A program made the translations under genes and the position numbers. This document shows, piece after piece, positions 17,043 to 25,229 of a DNA stretch of 64,000 bases (position 1 is its first letter; each line of letters opens with the position of its first letter). The notes beneath the pieces were generated by a model. The model saw nothing but the letters and a program-made list of their open reading frames with translations. It was not told where the DNA came from and did no database searches. Source of the stretch: DASSKK01 sp035690495 (lineage in GTDB: Bacteria; Actinomycetota; Actinomycetes; Propionibacteriales; Nocardioidaceae); contig DASSKK010000109.1 in NCBI GenBank assembly GCA_035690495.1, positions 6,009-70,008 of the forward strand, written 5' to 3'.

Positions 17043-18726
17043 CGTGGCCGGTGCGGGCGCTCCAGGTCATGGAGCCGTGCTGGAAGTCCGCGCGCTCACC
17101 GGTCGCCGTCTCGTAGTTGCCGCGGGTGGGCCAGCCGAGGTACCCGAACACGCCGCGCAGCTGCCGGTAGCGACGGCCGACCTTGCCGATCAGCACCTGG
17201 GCGCCGGTGGCGGGGCTGGCGTAGACCACCCCGCCCTGGAACTTCGCGCGCACTCCGGGCCGGCGCTTCTGCACACGGGTCACCGGCAGGCGTAGCCGTG
17301 ACTTCGGGCCACCGGCGGCGCGGTAGGCGTCCAGCACGGCGCCGTAGAGCTCATGCGCGCCGGTTCGCCTGGAGTAGTAGATCCGGCCGTGCGCGAACTT
17401 CTGCGACGAGCCGTGGCGTACGCCGTACTCCCGGCTGGTCACGCGGCCGAGCTTGGAGGTGTCCCCGCCGATCTTGTGCCAGCGGGCCATGATCGGGGTG
17501 GGGTCGATCGTGAACCAGTCCGAGCGCAGGCCGAGCACCCAGCGCAGGGTGTCGCCGGTGACCGTGGCGTCGGCCCGGGTGCCGTCGAGCACCGCGTGCT
17601 CCACGCGGCCTTCCCAGTCGCCGTTGCCGTCGCGCTCGACGACCTCGATCCGCCGCAGCCGCCCGATCGAGGGGTAGGCGTCCTCCAGCCGGTTCGCGTC
17701 GACGGTCCGCGACCAGTCGTGCACGGGGTTGCCGGCGTAGTCGTCGTAGGGGTCCGCCTTCGCGGGCAGGTAGGGCACGCTGCCGGCCGACGTCCAGCCA
17801 CCGTCGCTGGAGGAGAACTGCGCGAATGCCGCCTTGCCGTCGTAGGTGAGGATCTCGCCGCTGGTGGCGTCGACGGCGTCGTTGCTGCGCGGGTCCTCAC
17901 CGTCCACGCCGCGGTAGACCTGGCAGGACGAGGTGTCGCAGATCTGGTAGTACCGGTGCGGGTGCTGGGCTCGCGACCAGGCCCCGTAGGTCCGCGCCGC
18001 GACGGCCTGGGCGCGGACGGCGGCCGGCTCCCACGAGGCGGGCATCTCGGCGGGTACGACGCCCTTGACGTACTCGTCCATGCTGAGCACGTTCACGGTG
18101 TCGCGTTTGGCCGAGCCGCGGCGCGGGGACGCCGAGCGGAGCACGCCGCGGTAGTCGTGACGGCCCGACGGCGTGAACAGCGTCAGCGGGCCGTCGGCGG
18201 AGAACTCGCCGTCGCCCACGAGCTCCTTCTTGCCGTCGGGTGTGGCCCAGGCGTGCCAGTGGCGGGTCTTGTAGCGCACGACGGTGTGGTGGTCCGGGGC
18301 GACCCGCAACCGCCAGCGACGCAACCCGGGGATGTCGGGCAGCCGGTAGGTCTGACCGTCGCCGCGGTCGCGCAGCGTCAACCCGTCGGTCGGCGCGACG
18401 ACGAGGTCGGACGTGGTGTCCTCGGTGATCAGCACCCGGACGCGGCCGTGCACCTGCGCCGGCGTGGTGCCGGGGTAGTAGAAGGCGAGGATCTGCGAGT
18501 AGTCGAGGCCCTGGCGTGCCGCGCCCTCGGCGCCGTACTGAGACATCCCGTGCCCGTGGCCGAACCCGTGGCCGCGCACCACGAGCTGCTTGTCGACCGG
18601 CACCCAGTACGACTGATCGATGCTCACCGCGCCGGGTGAACTGGCGGTGGCCGGGCCGGCGACGACCAGCCCGGACAGGAGCGCGCTCGAGCACAGGCCG
18701 GCCACGGCCAGTGGGCGATGCCTCAT
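17017..18726 (-). CDS. secreted SpoIID/LytB domain protein with LGFP repeats
   Basis: A signal peptide (MRHRPLAVAGLCSSALLSGLV) leads a 569-residue secreted protein. An N-terminal module has GHGFGHGHGMSQYGAEGAA. The SpoIID core, NVLSMDEYVKGVVPAEMPASW with AQAVAARTYG (about residues 205-245), follows; SpoIID proteins are peptidoglycan lytic transglycosylases. The C-terminal 150 residues hold LGFP-like repeats (GVFGYLGWPTRGNYET, FQGGVVYASPATGA), which anchor secreted actinobacterial proteins to the wall. It is therefore a probable wall-remodelling enzyme. The start ATG is preceded by GGGGAAACCGG. Confidence 0.88.
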   Translation of the reverse strand: MRHRPLAVAGLCSSALLSGLVVAGPATASSPGAVSIDQSYWVPVDKQLVVRGHGFGHGHGMSQYGAEGAARQGLDYSQILAFYYPGTTPAQVHGRVRVLITEDTTSDLVVAPTDGLTLRDRGDGQTYRLPDIPGLRRWRLRVAPDHHTVVRYKTRHWHAWATPDGKKELVGDGEFSADGPLTLFTPSGRHDYRGVLRSASPRRGSAKRDTVNVLSMDEYVKGVVPAEMPASWEPAAVRAQAVAARTYGAWSRAQHPHRYYQICDTSSCQVYRGVDGEDPRSNDAVDATSGEILTYDGKAAFAQFSSSDGGWTSAGSVPYLPAKADPYDDYAGNPVHDWSRTVDANRLEDAYPSIGRLRRIEVVERDGNGDWEGRVEHAVLDGTRADATVTGDTLRWVLGLRSDWFTIDPTPIMARWHKIGGDTSKLGRVTSREYGVRHGSSQKFAHGRIYYSRRTGAHELYGAVLDAYRAAGGPKSRLRLPVTRVQKRRPGVRAKFQGGVVYASPATGAQVLIGKVGRRYRQLRGVFGYLGWPTRGNYETATGERADFQHGSMTWSARTGHVTVHPRPH

Positions 18727-18966
18727 CCGGTTTCCCCTCACCACCCGGCACAGGGAGCCCGCGCCGGGCTTCCCTCCCGACGCGGCCTGTGACGGATGAT
18801 CATTTCAGTTGTTCGAGTGACAGCAGATTATGCAGGGAATAGCGATGCGGACTATCCAAAATCGGAAATCCATTGAACTACCGATATGTAATTCTCAAGA
18901 CGTAATTCATTGCTCTCCGATATCGGCCCGAGGGCGGCCCACCTGACCGCGGGTACGGTCGGGCTC
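18727..18966. promoter_or_regulatory. divergent, AT-richer promoter region with a GC hairpin
   Basis: This 240-base divergent gap is the longest non-coding stretch. 18800-18915 is unusually AT-rich for the window. A hairpin (GGGA-GCCCG paired with CGGGC-TCCC, about 18756-18777 read on the minus strand) lies in the presumed leader of the SpoIID gene. A TACGGT hexamer at 18954-18959 is seven bases upstream of the plus-strand ATG. I could not match it to a known riboswitch. Confidence 0.35.
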
Positions 18967-19818
18967 ATGGAGTGGGTCGTGTTGATCGTCGTGGTGCTGG
19001 GCGTGGTCGTGCTGGTCACGCAGAACCGCGCGCGCAACCGGCGGCGCGAGCAGGTCGCCGACCGTGATGCCGCCGAGCTCGCCTCGGTGCGCAGGATGAC
19101 CGAGGAGGACGTGACCCGGTTCGGCGAGGAGCTGCAACGGCTGGACGACGACATGCTCACCGAGAACCTCGACGAGGCCACCCGGCAGGACTACCAGCGC
19201 GCTCTGTCGAGCTACGAGGCGGCCGGTTCGTCACTGGCCCAGGTGCGCGACCCCGACGACATCCGGCACGTGACCACCGCCCTCGAAGACGGCCGGTACG
19301 CCGTGACCTGCGTGCGGGCACGCGTCGCCGGGGAAGCGCTGCCGACGCGCCGGCCACCGTGCTTCTTCAACCCGGCGCACGGCCCTTCGACCACCGACAT
19401 CGAGTGGGCGCCCCCCGGCGGCAAGCCCCGACAGATCCCGGTCTGCGCCGCCGACCAGGACCGCGTCGCCCAAGGGGCCGAGCCCGACGTCCGCACGGTG
19501 CAGCAAGGAGCCCAGCGGGTGCCCTACTGGCAGGCCGGCCGTGCGTACGCGCCGTGGGCGTCGGGCTACTACGGCGGCTACGCGACCAGCGGCCTGCTGC
19601 CGGGCTTCCTGCTGGGCAGCATGCTCGCGCCGGGCTGGGGCGGTGGGTTCATGGGAGACCCCTTCGGCGCCGACGGGAGCGACGATCCCGGCGGCTTCGA
19701 CGGCGGAGGCGATGGATCCGGTGGCGGCGACTTCGGCGATGGCGGTGGGGGCGACTTCGGCGGCGGCGACTTCGGCGGGGACTTCGGCGACTTCGGTGGC
19801 GGCGGATTCGACCTGTGA
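18967..19818 (+). CDS. membrane protein with Gly/Asp/Phe-rich C-terminus, unknown function
   Basis: The 283-residue protein has one N-terminal transmembrane helix (MEWVVLIVVVLGVVVLVTQ) followed by a basic stop-transfer and a charged helical region (residues 25-110). A segment with CFFNPAHGPSTTDIEWAPPGG and PVCAADQDRV contains two cysteines that may pair. The last 60 residues are almost only Gly, Asp and Phe (GGGDFGGGDFGG). Such tails are common in actinobacterial proteins with a soluble domain facing out or in, and the topology is not certain. The leaderless ATG lies seven bases after TACGGT. I do not recognise a named family. Confidence 0.7.
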   Translation: MEWVVLIVVVLGVVVLVTQNRARNRRREQVADRDAAELASVRRMTEEDVTRFGEELQRLDDDMLTENLDEATRQDYQRALSSYEAAGSSLAQVRDPDDIRHVTTALEDGRYAVTCVRARVAGEALPTRRPPCFFNPAHGPSTTDIEWAPPGGKPRQIPVCAADQDRVAQGAEPDVRTVQQGAQRVPYWQAGRAYAPWASGYYGGYATSGLLPGFLLGSMLAPGWGGGFMGDPFGADGSDDPGGFDGGGDGSGGGDFGDGGGGDFGGGDFGGDFGDFGGGGFDL

Positions 19819-19835
19819 CGCCGGCGATGCGCTAC

Positions 19836-19852
19836 AGCGCTACACTAGCGCT
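19836..19852 (+). promoter_or_regulatory. promoter and operator palindrome of toxin-antitoxin module 1
   Basis: AGCGCT-ACACT-AGCGCT is a perfect inverted repeat that surrounds the presumed -10 hexamer TACACT (19841-19846) and ends at the ATG of the antitoxin. A ribbon-helix-helix antitoxin bound here would shut off its own operon. Confidence 0.65.
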
Positions 19853-20089
19853 ATGGCGACCATCCAAATCCGGGAGATCCCAGAGGATGCCTACGAGGTC
19901 ATCCGCAAGCGCGCCCGCAGAGCGGGACGTTCGCTCCAGTCCTATATGCGCGACGTGGTCGTCGACTTCGCCGGCCACCCGACGACCGAGGAGGCACTGG
20001 CCGCGATGACCGCCGTCCGCGAGACCAGCGACGCCCCCGGCGCCACCGCCGAGTCGATCCTCGCCGATCTGGCCGCCGACCGGCGGTGA
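19853..20089 (+). CDS. ribbon-helix-helix antitoxin (FitA/VapB type)
   Basis: This 78-residue protein begins ATIQIREIPEDAYEVIRKRARRAGRSLQSYMRDVV, a ribbon-helix-helix DNA-binding domain. A short C-terminal tail follows that would wrap and inhibit the toxin. It overlaps the PIN-domain gene by four bases. A palindrome covers its promoter, fitting the usual autoregulation by an antitoxin-toxin complex. The module stands alone between unrelated housekeeping genes. Confidence 0.85.
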   Translation: MATIQIREIPEDAYEVIRKRARRAGRSLQSYMRDVVVDFAGHPTTEEALAAMTAVRETSDAPGATAESILADLAADRR

Positions 20090-20493
20090 GCGACTACGTG
20101 ATCGACGCGTCCGCCGTCGTGCTCGCATTGAGCGGCAAGTCCACGGGGAGCGAGGCGCTCAGGGCGCGGCTGCCCGGGATGCACTTGCATGCGCCCCACC
20201 TCGTCGACGCCGAGGTGGGCAACGTGCTGCGTCGACACGAACGAGCCGGCCTGATCAGCGAGCGGGACGCGTCGACGGCATTGGCGGTGGCACCGGCACT
20301 CGTCCACCATCGTTATCCGCATATCGGACCGCTCGGGGAACGAGCCTGGCAGCGTCGGCACAACCTCACGTACTACGACGCCCTCTACGTCACGCTCGCC
20401 GAGCACCTCGGCGCTCCGCTGCTGACGTGTGATGCCCGGCTCAGCAGAGCGTCGGGACCAATGGTTCGCGTCGAGCTCGTCGAAGAGATCTAG
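20086..20493 (+). CDS. vapC: VapC-type PIN domain ribonuclease toxin
   Basis: The 135-residue PIN-fold nuclease has the expected acidic residues: Asp in YVIDASAVV, Glu in VDAEVGNVL, Asp in YYDALYV and Asp in LLTCDARL. VapC toxins cleave tRNA or rRNA and are blocked by the cognate antitoxin encoded just upstream. The GTG start overlaps the antitoxin stop. Its own stop shares the palindromic CTAG with the stop of the convergent lpdA gene. Confidence 0.88.
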   Translation: MSDYVIDASAVVLALSGKSTGSEALRARLPGMHLHAPHLVDAEVGNVLRRHERAGLISERDASTALAVAPALVHHRYPHIGPLGERAWQRRHNLTYYDALYVTLAEHLGAPLLTCDARLSRASGPMVRVELVEEI

Positions 20494-21875
20494 CGCACCT
20501 TGTGCAGCCGTCGGGCGGCCTCGGCGATCGAGCCGCTCATCGACGGATAGACCGTGAACGCCTTCGACAGCTGGTCGGCGGTCATGCTCTGCGCAACAGC
20601 GATGGCGACCGGGTGGATCAGCTCGCTGGCACGCGGGCCCACCACGACGCCGCCGACCACGATGCCCGTGCCCGGGCGGGCGAACAGCTTGACGAAGCCG
20701 TCGCGCACGCCTTGCATCTTCGCGCGCGGGTTGCCCGACAGCGGCAGCGTGACAACCTCCGCGGTGATGTCGCCTGCCTCCACCGAGCTCTGCGTCCAAC
20801 CGACGGTGGCGATCTCGGGAGCGGTGAACACGTTCGAGGCGACGGTCTTCAGGTCCAGTGGCGCGACCGCGTCGCCAAGGGCATGCCACATCGCGATGCG
20901 GCCCTGCATGGCGGCCACGGAGGCGAGCATGAGCACGCCGGTGCAGTCGCCGGCGGCATAGACCCCGCGTGCCGATGTGCGCGACACGCGGTCGACCTCG
21001 ACGTACCCGCCCGCCTCGAGCCGGACGCCCGCTTCCTCGAGCCCGAGGCCGGCGGTGTTCGGCACCGAGCCGATCGCGAGCATGCAGTGCGAGCCCTCGA
21101 CCTCGCGTCCGTCGGTGAGCCGGACGCGCACCCCCGCACCGGTGCGCGTGACAGACGCCATCCGCGACGTGGACAGCACCTCCATGCCACGCCGCTTGAA
21201 GACCCCTTCCAGGACCTGCGCGGCGTCGGCGTCCTCGCCGGGGAGCACCCGGTCCCGGCTGGACACCAGCGTGACGTCGGCACCGAGGGCGTTGTAGGCG
21301 CTGGCGAACTCCGCGCCGGTCACGCCGGAGCCGACCACGATCAGCCTCTCAGGAAGCTCGTCGAGGTCGTAGACCTGCTCCCAGGTGAGGATCCGCTCAC
21401 CGTCCGGTTGCGCGGTCTCCTGCACCCGCGGCCTGGCGCCGGTGGCCAGCAGCACGAAGTCGGCGTCCAGGGTCTCCTCACCGCCGTCGGCGGCTTCCAC
21501 GACCACCCGCTGACTGCCTTCCAGCCGCCCGCGGGCCCGCAGCACCCGCACGCCTTCGCGGGCGAGCCTGCGCTCGATGTCGGCCGACTGGGCCGAGGCG
21601 AGGCCGAGCACCCGGCGGTTGACCTGGCCCAGATCGACCTGCAGGGCGCCGTCGGCGTTGCGGAAGCTCACGCCGAGCTCGGCGGCCTCCTCCATCTCCC
21701 CCATCAGCTCCGCGGTGGCGATCAACGTCTTGCTCGGCACGCAGTCGGTGAGCACGGCCGACCCGCCGACCCCGTCGCGGTCGACGACGGTCACCTCCGC
21801 GTCGAGCTGCGCCGCGACGAGAGCCGCCTCGTAACCGCCTGGTCCGCCGCCGACTATCACCACACGATTCGCCAC
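20490..21875 (-). CDS. lpdA: NAD(P)H-quinone dehydrogenase of the flavoprotein disulfide reductase family, LpdA type
   Basis: This 461-residue FAD protein has GGGPGGYEAALVAA (FAD site), VVGSGVTGAEFASAYNALG (NAD(P)H site) and YAAGDCTGVLMLASVA (second FAD site). The redox motif GGxCxxxGCxPSK of true lipoamide dehydrogenases is altered: here it reads GGSAVLTDCVPSK, so only one cysteine remains. That loss matches the mycobacterial LpdA quinone reductase (Rv3303c), which shares SGSITEAARR-like C-terminal features. It is not a component of 2-oxoacid dehydrogenases. The start GTG was chosen from GACAAT seven bases upstream and by analogy to Rv3303c; an ATG three codons earlier is also open. Confidence 0.88.
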   Translation of the reverse strand: MANRVVIVGGGPGGYEAALVAAQLDAEVTVVDRDGVGGSAVLTDCVPSKTLIATAELMGEMEEAAELGVSFRNADGALQVDLGQVNRRVLGLASAQSADIERRLAREGVRVLRARGRLEGSQRVVVEAADGGEETLDADFVLLATGARPRVQETAQPDGERILTWEQVYDLDELPERLIVVGSGVTGAEFASAYNALGADVTLVSSRDRVLPGEDADAAQVLEGVFKRRGMEVLSTSRMASVTRTGAGVRVRLTDGREVEGSHCMLAIGSVPNTAGLGLEEAGVRLEAGGYVEVDRVSRTSARGVYAAGDCTGVLMLASVAAMQGRIAMWHALGDAVAPLDLKTVASNVFTAPEIATVGWTQSSVEAGDITAEVVTLPLSGNPRAKMQGVRDGFVKLFARPGTGIVVGGVVVGPRASELIHPVAIAVAQSMTADQLSKAFTVYPSMSGSIAEAARRLHKVR

Positions 21876-21924
21876 GCCCACCATTGTCCCGTGGGCCGGC
21901 TGCGGTGGCCAATCCGGGCAGTTA

Positions 21925-23089
21925 AAGACCTTTCGGTAATTGAGTGACTAGCGGTCATAGAGAAAGGCCCGTGTGGGCGAGGAACGCAAAACACAGGTCG
22001 TAGCTGGAGCCGACGCGCTCCAGGCCGGTCTCGGCCGCGGCGTGGGCCTCGTCGATGGTGTCCGGGCACAGGTTGGCCAGTTCGACGGTCTTGACGTTGC
22101 CCCAGACCATCTCGATGGGGTTGATGTCGTGGGCGTAGCCGGGTAGCCGCTCGACGCGCAGCCAGTCACGCTGGGTGGTGATCCAGGCGGTCATGGCTTT
22201 GGACTTGTGCGAGGGCAGGTTGTCCCAGATCAGGGTGATCTTGTCGGCGCCGAACTGGGCGTGCAGGTCGGTGAGGAACTCGATCAGCGAGTCGGTGTTG
22301 TAGGAGCCTGGCTTGATCTGGAACAACAAGGCGGCTTCGCTGGCGTCGGGTCGGTAGGCCAGTGCGCCGGACATCGACAGGCGGGTCCAGGAGAAGCGGT
22401 GCCGCAGCACCGGGGTCTGGCCTTTCGGCGCCCAGGTGCCTCTCACCGGGGGAGGAGGGAGAACCCGCTCTCGTCTTGGAAGACGATCCAGGCGCCGCGG
22501 CGCCGCGCGCTTTTTTTATCCGCGGCCAGTCCTTCTTGACCCAGGTGGCGATCGCCTCGTCGTTGCGCTCGACCGCTCGCCGCGCCGGACGCTGTCTGCT
22601 CCAGCCCAGCCGCTCGCGCAGCACGGTCCAGGTCTGGGTCTGTGAGTAGCGCACCCCGCTCACCTGCTCGATTACGTCGGCCACCCGGGCCAGCGTCCAC
22701 ATCTCGGTCGGGAACCCGTTCGCCCGGGGCCCCTTGACCAGCGCCGCCTCGACCTCGGCCAGCTGCTCCTCGGACAGCTTGGGCAACCGGCCGGCACGGC
22801 CCGCGCCGGCCAACCCCTTCTTCCCTTCGGCCAAGAACGCCTTATGCCACCGCGAAGCGGTCTGCGCGGAGACACCGAGCTTGGTGACCACGTCGATCTG
22901 CCGCTTGCCCTTGGCGAACATGTCCGCCGCGGCCATCCGACGCTTCTTCAGCGCATATGGGTCCCGCCGCTGGCGCACCCGGGCACTCCTACCAGATCGG
23001 TGCTTGGCCGCGGTTCTCGCCACACGTTGATTCTCCTACACACAAAGGCGGTTCTCGCGCACCGAATCACCCTAATACCGAAACATCTT
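21925..23089 (-). mobile_element. IS630-family insertion sequence flanked by TA
   Basis: The element is 1165 bases, with imperfect terminal inverted repeats: 21925-21947 matches the complement of 23067-23089 at 18 of 23 positions, with a shared TTTCGGTA block. The dinucleotide TA flanks both ends (21923-21924 and 23090-23091), the target duplication of this family. It carries one transposase gene broken by two reading-frame changes. It separates lpdA from the gamma-glutamylcyclotransferase gene and ends eight bases before the latter's -10 hexamer. Confidence 0.88.
21955..23023 (-). pseudogene. IS630-family transposase, split over three reading frames
   Basis: The first part (from GTG at 23023) holds the helix-turn-helix region, VVTKLGVSAQTASRWHKAF and QTQTWTVLRERLGW. 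The frame then moves by -1 at a seven-adenine run (complement of 22511-22517) to read IVFQDESGFSLLP with the first catalytic Asp. A second -1 change at a five-cytosine run (complement of 22448-22452) continues into GTWAPKGQTPVLRHRFSW, LIWDNLPSHKS (second Asp) and GYAHDINPIEMVW (Glu). All DDE residues are therefore encoded, but in different frames. The A7 site could be programmed slippage; the C5 site looks like a one-base deletion. Confidence 0.85.
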
Positions 23090-23110
23090 TAGCGCCGCTA
23101 GGCTGCCTGC

Positions 23111-23563
23111 GTGCCTCTGTACGCCGCCTACGGGTCGAACCTGGATCCGCGCCGGATGCTCGAGCGCTGCCCGCACTCCCCGCTGCGCGGCACCGGCTGG
23201 CTGACGGGCTGGCGGCTCACGTTCGGCGGCGAGGAGCACGGCTGGGACGGCGCCCTCCCGACGCTCGTCGAGGACCTCCTCGAGCAGGTCTTCGTCGGCT
23301 TGTACGACGTGCGCGGCGCCGACGCACGACGCTTGGACGAGTGGGAGAGCGTCGACACCGGGCTGTACCGCAAGGTCCACCTCCGGGTCGCGACGCTGAC
23401 CGGCGAGCAGCTCGCCTGGGCCTACGTGCTCGACGCCTACGAGGGCGGCCTTCCGTCCGCGGCGACCCTGGCGATCATCGCCGACGCCGCGGAAGCCGCA
23501 GACGCTCCGGCCGACTATGTGGCTGCGCTGCGCGCCCGGCCCACCCGTGTCGACATGGCCTAG
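23111..23563 (+). CDS. gamma-glutamylcyclotransferase-like (AIG2/BtrG fold) protein
   Basis: The 150-residue protein starts MPLYAAYGSNLDPRRMLERCP, the YGSNL substrate-binding motif of the cyclotransferase fold. A likely catalytic Glu lies in LDEWESVDTGLYRK, and WAYVLDAYEGGLPS follows. Members release 5-oxoproline from gamma-glutamyl compounds, but many bacterial homologues have no tested substrate. The leaderless GTG is six bases after TAGGCT. The -35 region of this promoter has been replaced by the end of an IS element. The stop TAG lies inside the -10 hexamer of the next gene, punA. Confidence 0.8.
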   Translation: MPLYAAYGSNLDPRRMLERCPHSPLRGTGWLTGWRLTFGGEEHGWDGALPTLVEDLLEQVFVGLYDVRGADARRLDEWESVDTGLYRKVHLRVATLTGEQLAWAYVLDAYEGGLPSAATLAIIADAAEAADAPADYVAALRARPTRVDMA

Positions 23564-23572
23564 GCTGCCCCG

Positions 23573-24385
23573 ATGACAAGTCCAGCGACCGGCACCGATC
23601 CGCACGCCCTGGCCCGCGAGGCGGCCGACGCACTCCGCGAACGCACCGGCGTCGACAAGCACGACGTCGCCCTGGTGATGGGATCGGGCTGGATGCCGGC
23701 CGCCGACGCGCTCGGTGAGGCGACCGCCGAGATCGCCACCACCGACCTGCCCGGGTTCGCTCCTCCGGCCGTCGAAGGGCATCCGGGGAGGATCCGCTCG
23801 GTGACCTGCGGGGAGACCAGGGCGCTGGTGTTCCTCGGCCGCACGCACCTCTACGAAGGGATCGGCGTACGTCCGGTCGTGCACAACGTGCGCACCGCAG
23901 CAGCCGCGGGGTGCCGGACGGTCGTGCTCACCAACGGGGCCGGCGGTCTGAACGTGGACTGGGTGCCGGGCACGCCGGTGCTGATCAGCGACCACCTGAA
24001 CCTGACAGCGACCTCACCGCTCGAGGGAGCCACGTTCATCGACCTCACCGACCTCTACAGCGCCCGGCTGCGCGAGCTGTGCCGCCAGGTCGCCCCGGAG
24101 ATGCCCGAAGGCGTCTACGCACAGCTGCCCGGTCCCCACTACGAGACCCCTGCCGAGGTCGGCATGGTCCGTGCCATGGGCGGGCACATCGTCGGCATGT
24201 CGACCGCGCTCGAGGCGATCGCCGCCCGCGAGGCCGGGCTGGAGGTGCTCGGCATCTCCCTGGTGACGAACCCGGCGGCCGGGGTCACCGGTGAGCCGTT
24301 GGACCACGAAGAGGTGCTGCGTGCGGGCAACGCCGCGGCGACGCGGATGGGTGCCCTGCTGGCGACGATCGTGCCGAGGATCTGA
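23573..24385 (+). CDS. punA: purine nucleoside phosphorylase, trimeric PNP-I type
   Basis: It splits inosine, guanosine and their deoxy forms into the base and (deoxy)ribose-1-phosphate. The 270 residues carry VMGSGWMP (phosphate loop), LTNGAGGLN, LPGPHYETPAEVGM and VVGMSTALEAI-like segments. The C-terminal SLVTNPAAGVTGEPL places Asn at the base-binding position that selects 6-oxopurines. The ATG follows TAGGCT by six bases, and the TAG of that hexamer is the stop of the preceding gene. The downstream PGM2-type mutase and deoC would use its sugar-1-phosphate product. Confidence 0.93.
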   Translation: MTSPATGTDPHALAREAADALRERTGVDKHDVALVMGSGWMPAADALGEATAEIATTDLPGFAPPAVEGHPGRIRSVTCGETRALVFLGRTHLYEGIGVRPVVHNVRTAAAAGCRTVVLTNGAGGLNVDWVPGTPVLISDHLNLTATSPLEGATFIDLTDLYSARLRELCRQVAPEMPEGVYAQLPGPHYETPAEVGMVRAMGGHIVGMSTALEAIAAREAGLEVLGISLVTNPAAGVTGEPLDHEEVLRAGNAAATRMGALLATIVPRI

Positions 24386-24390
24386 CCCGG

Positions 24391-25194
24391 ATGCGCGTGC
24401 TGGTCAGCGGCGCCGCCGGGAGCATCGGTCAGGTCGCCTGCGCAGGGTTGGCCGACCGCGGCCACGACATCGCCGGGCTCGACCTCGTCGTGCGCCCGGC
24501 CAGCCTCGCCGTCGACGACTGGCACGTCGCCGACTGCACGGACCCGGCCGCGGTGGACGCCGTGATGAGCGACACCGCACCCGACGCGGTGATCCACCTC
24601 GCAGGCATTCCCACCGAGACGTCGCTGCCCGACTCGCTTCACTCGCACGTGGTGAGCACCGGCGCCCTTCTGGAGGCGATGGTCGGCCACGGCGTCAGCA
24701 GGATCGTCTACGCCAGCAGCAACCACGCCGTCGGTCGTACGCCGCGCACGGACCTGCTCGGCAACGACGTGCGCACTCGCCCGGACACCTGCTACGGCGT
24801 CGCCAAGGTCGCCGCGGAGGCGCTGCTCTCGATGTACGTCGACCGGCACCGCATCGACGCGGTCGCCTGCCGGATCGGAAGCTTCCTCGCCGAGCCGGAG
24901 ACGCGCCGGAGTCTGTCCACGTGGCTGTCACACGACGACGCGGTGCGGATGTTCGACGCGGCGCTGACCTGCCCGGACCCCGGTTTCGCGGTGATCTACG
25001 GCATCTCCGCCAACACCCGCGGCTGGTGGGACCTCGGCCCCGGGCACGCCATCGGCTACCACCCGGAGGACGACGCCGAGGCGTGGGCGTCACGGGTAGA
25101 GGCCACCCCCGCCGACGAGGACGACCGCGCGGAGGCCGAGCACGTCGGCGGTCCCTACGCCACCGCTCGATTCGAGCGGCCGCTGTTCGGCTGA
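24391..25194 (+). CDS. NAD-dependent epimerase/dehydratase, uronate dehydrogenase-like
   Basis: This 267-residue short-chain reductase has the Rossmann loop SGAAGSIGQ at residues 6-14. The active-site pieces are IVYASSNHAVG (Ser) and CYGVAKVAAEALL (YxxxK). The C-terminal YGISANTRGWWDLGP resembles the (S/N)ANTRxWWD motif of uronate dehydrogenases, which oxidise glucuronate or galacturonate to aldarolactone. It lies five bases after punA, so probably in the same transcript, although its metabolic link to purine salvage is not obvious. Another sugar epimerase/dehydratase is possible. Confidence 0.72.
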   Translation: MRVLVSGAAGSIGQVACAGLADRGHDIAGLDLVVRPASLAVDDWHVADCTDPAAVDAVMSDTAPDAVIHLAGIPTETSLPDSLHSHVVSTGALLEAMVGHGVSRIVYASSNHAVGRTPRTDLLGNDVRTRPDTCYGVAKVAAEALLSMYVDRHRIDAVACRIGSFLAEPETRRSLSTWLSHDDAVRMFDAALTCPDPGFAVIYGISANTRGWWDLGPGHAIGYHPEDDAEAWASRVEATPADEDDRAEAEHVGGPYATARFERPLFG

Positions 25195-25229
25195 GTCCTC
25201 CCGCGCGCAGGTGCCGTTAGGCTGCGGCG

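Noticed and set aside
18727..18860. Possible c-di-AMP (ydaO-type) riboswitch before the SpoIID gene
   Set aside because: Wall-enzyme genes in actinobacteria often carry one, and there is a GC hairpin here. The conserved blocks I remember (GGGGAACC followed by GGGGUGAAUC and the CCGA...CUAACCUCG end) are not present in order. An Rfam covariance search would settle it.
20486..20495. Shared CTAG at the convergent stops of vapC and lpdA as a special signal
   Set aside because: CTAG gives TAG on both strands, so tail-to-tail packing readily creates it. Nothing else supports a function.
20490..21875. Dihydrolipoamide dehydrogenase of a 2-oxoacid dehydrogenase complex
   Set aside because: The redox-active CxxxxC is reduced to one cysteine (SAVLTDCVPSK), which is incompatible with that reaction and fits the LpdA quinone reductase group.
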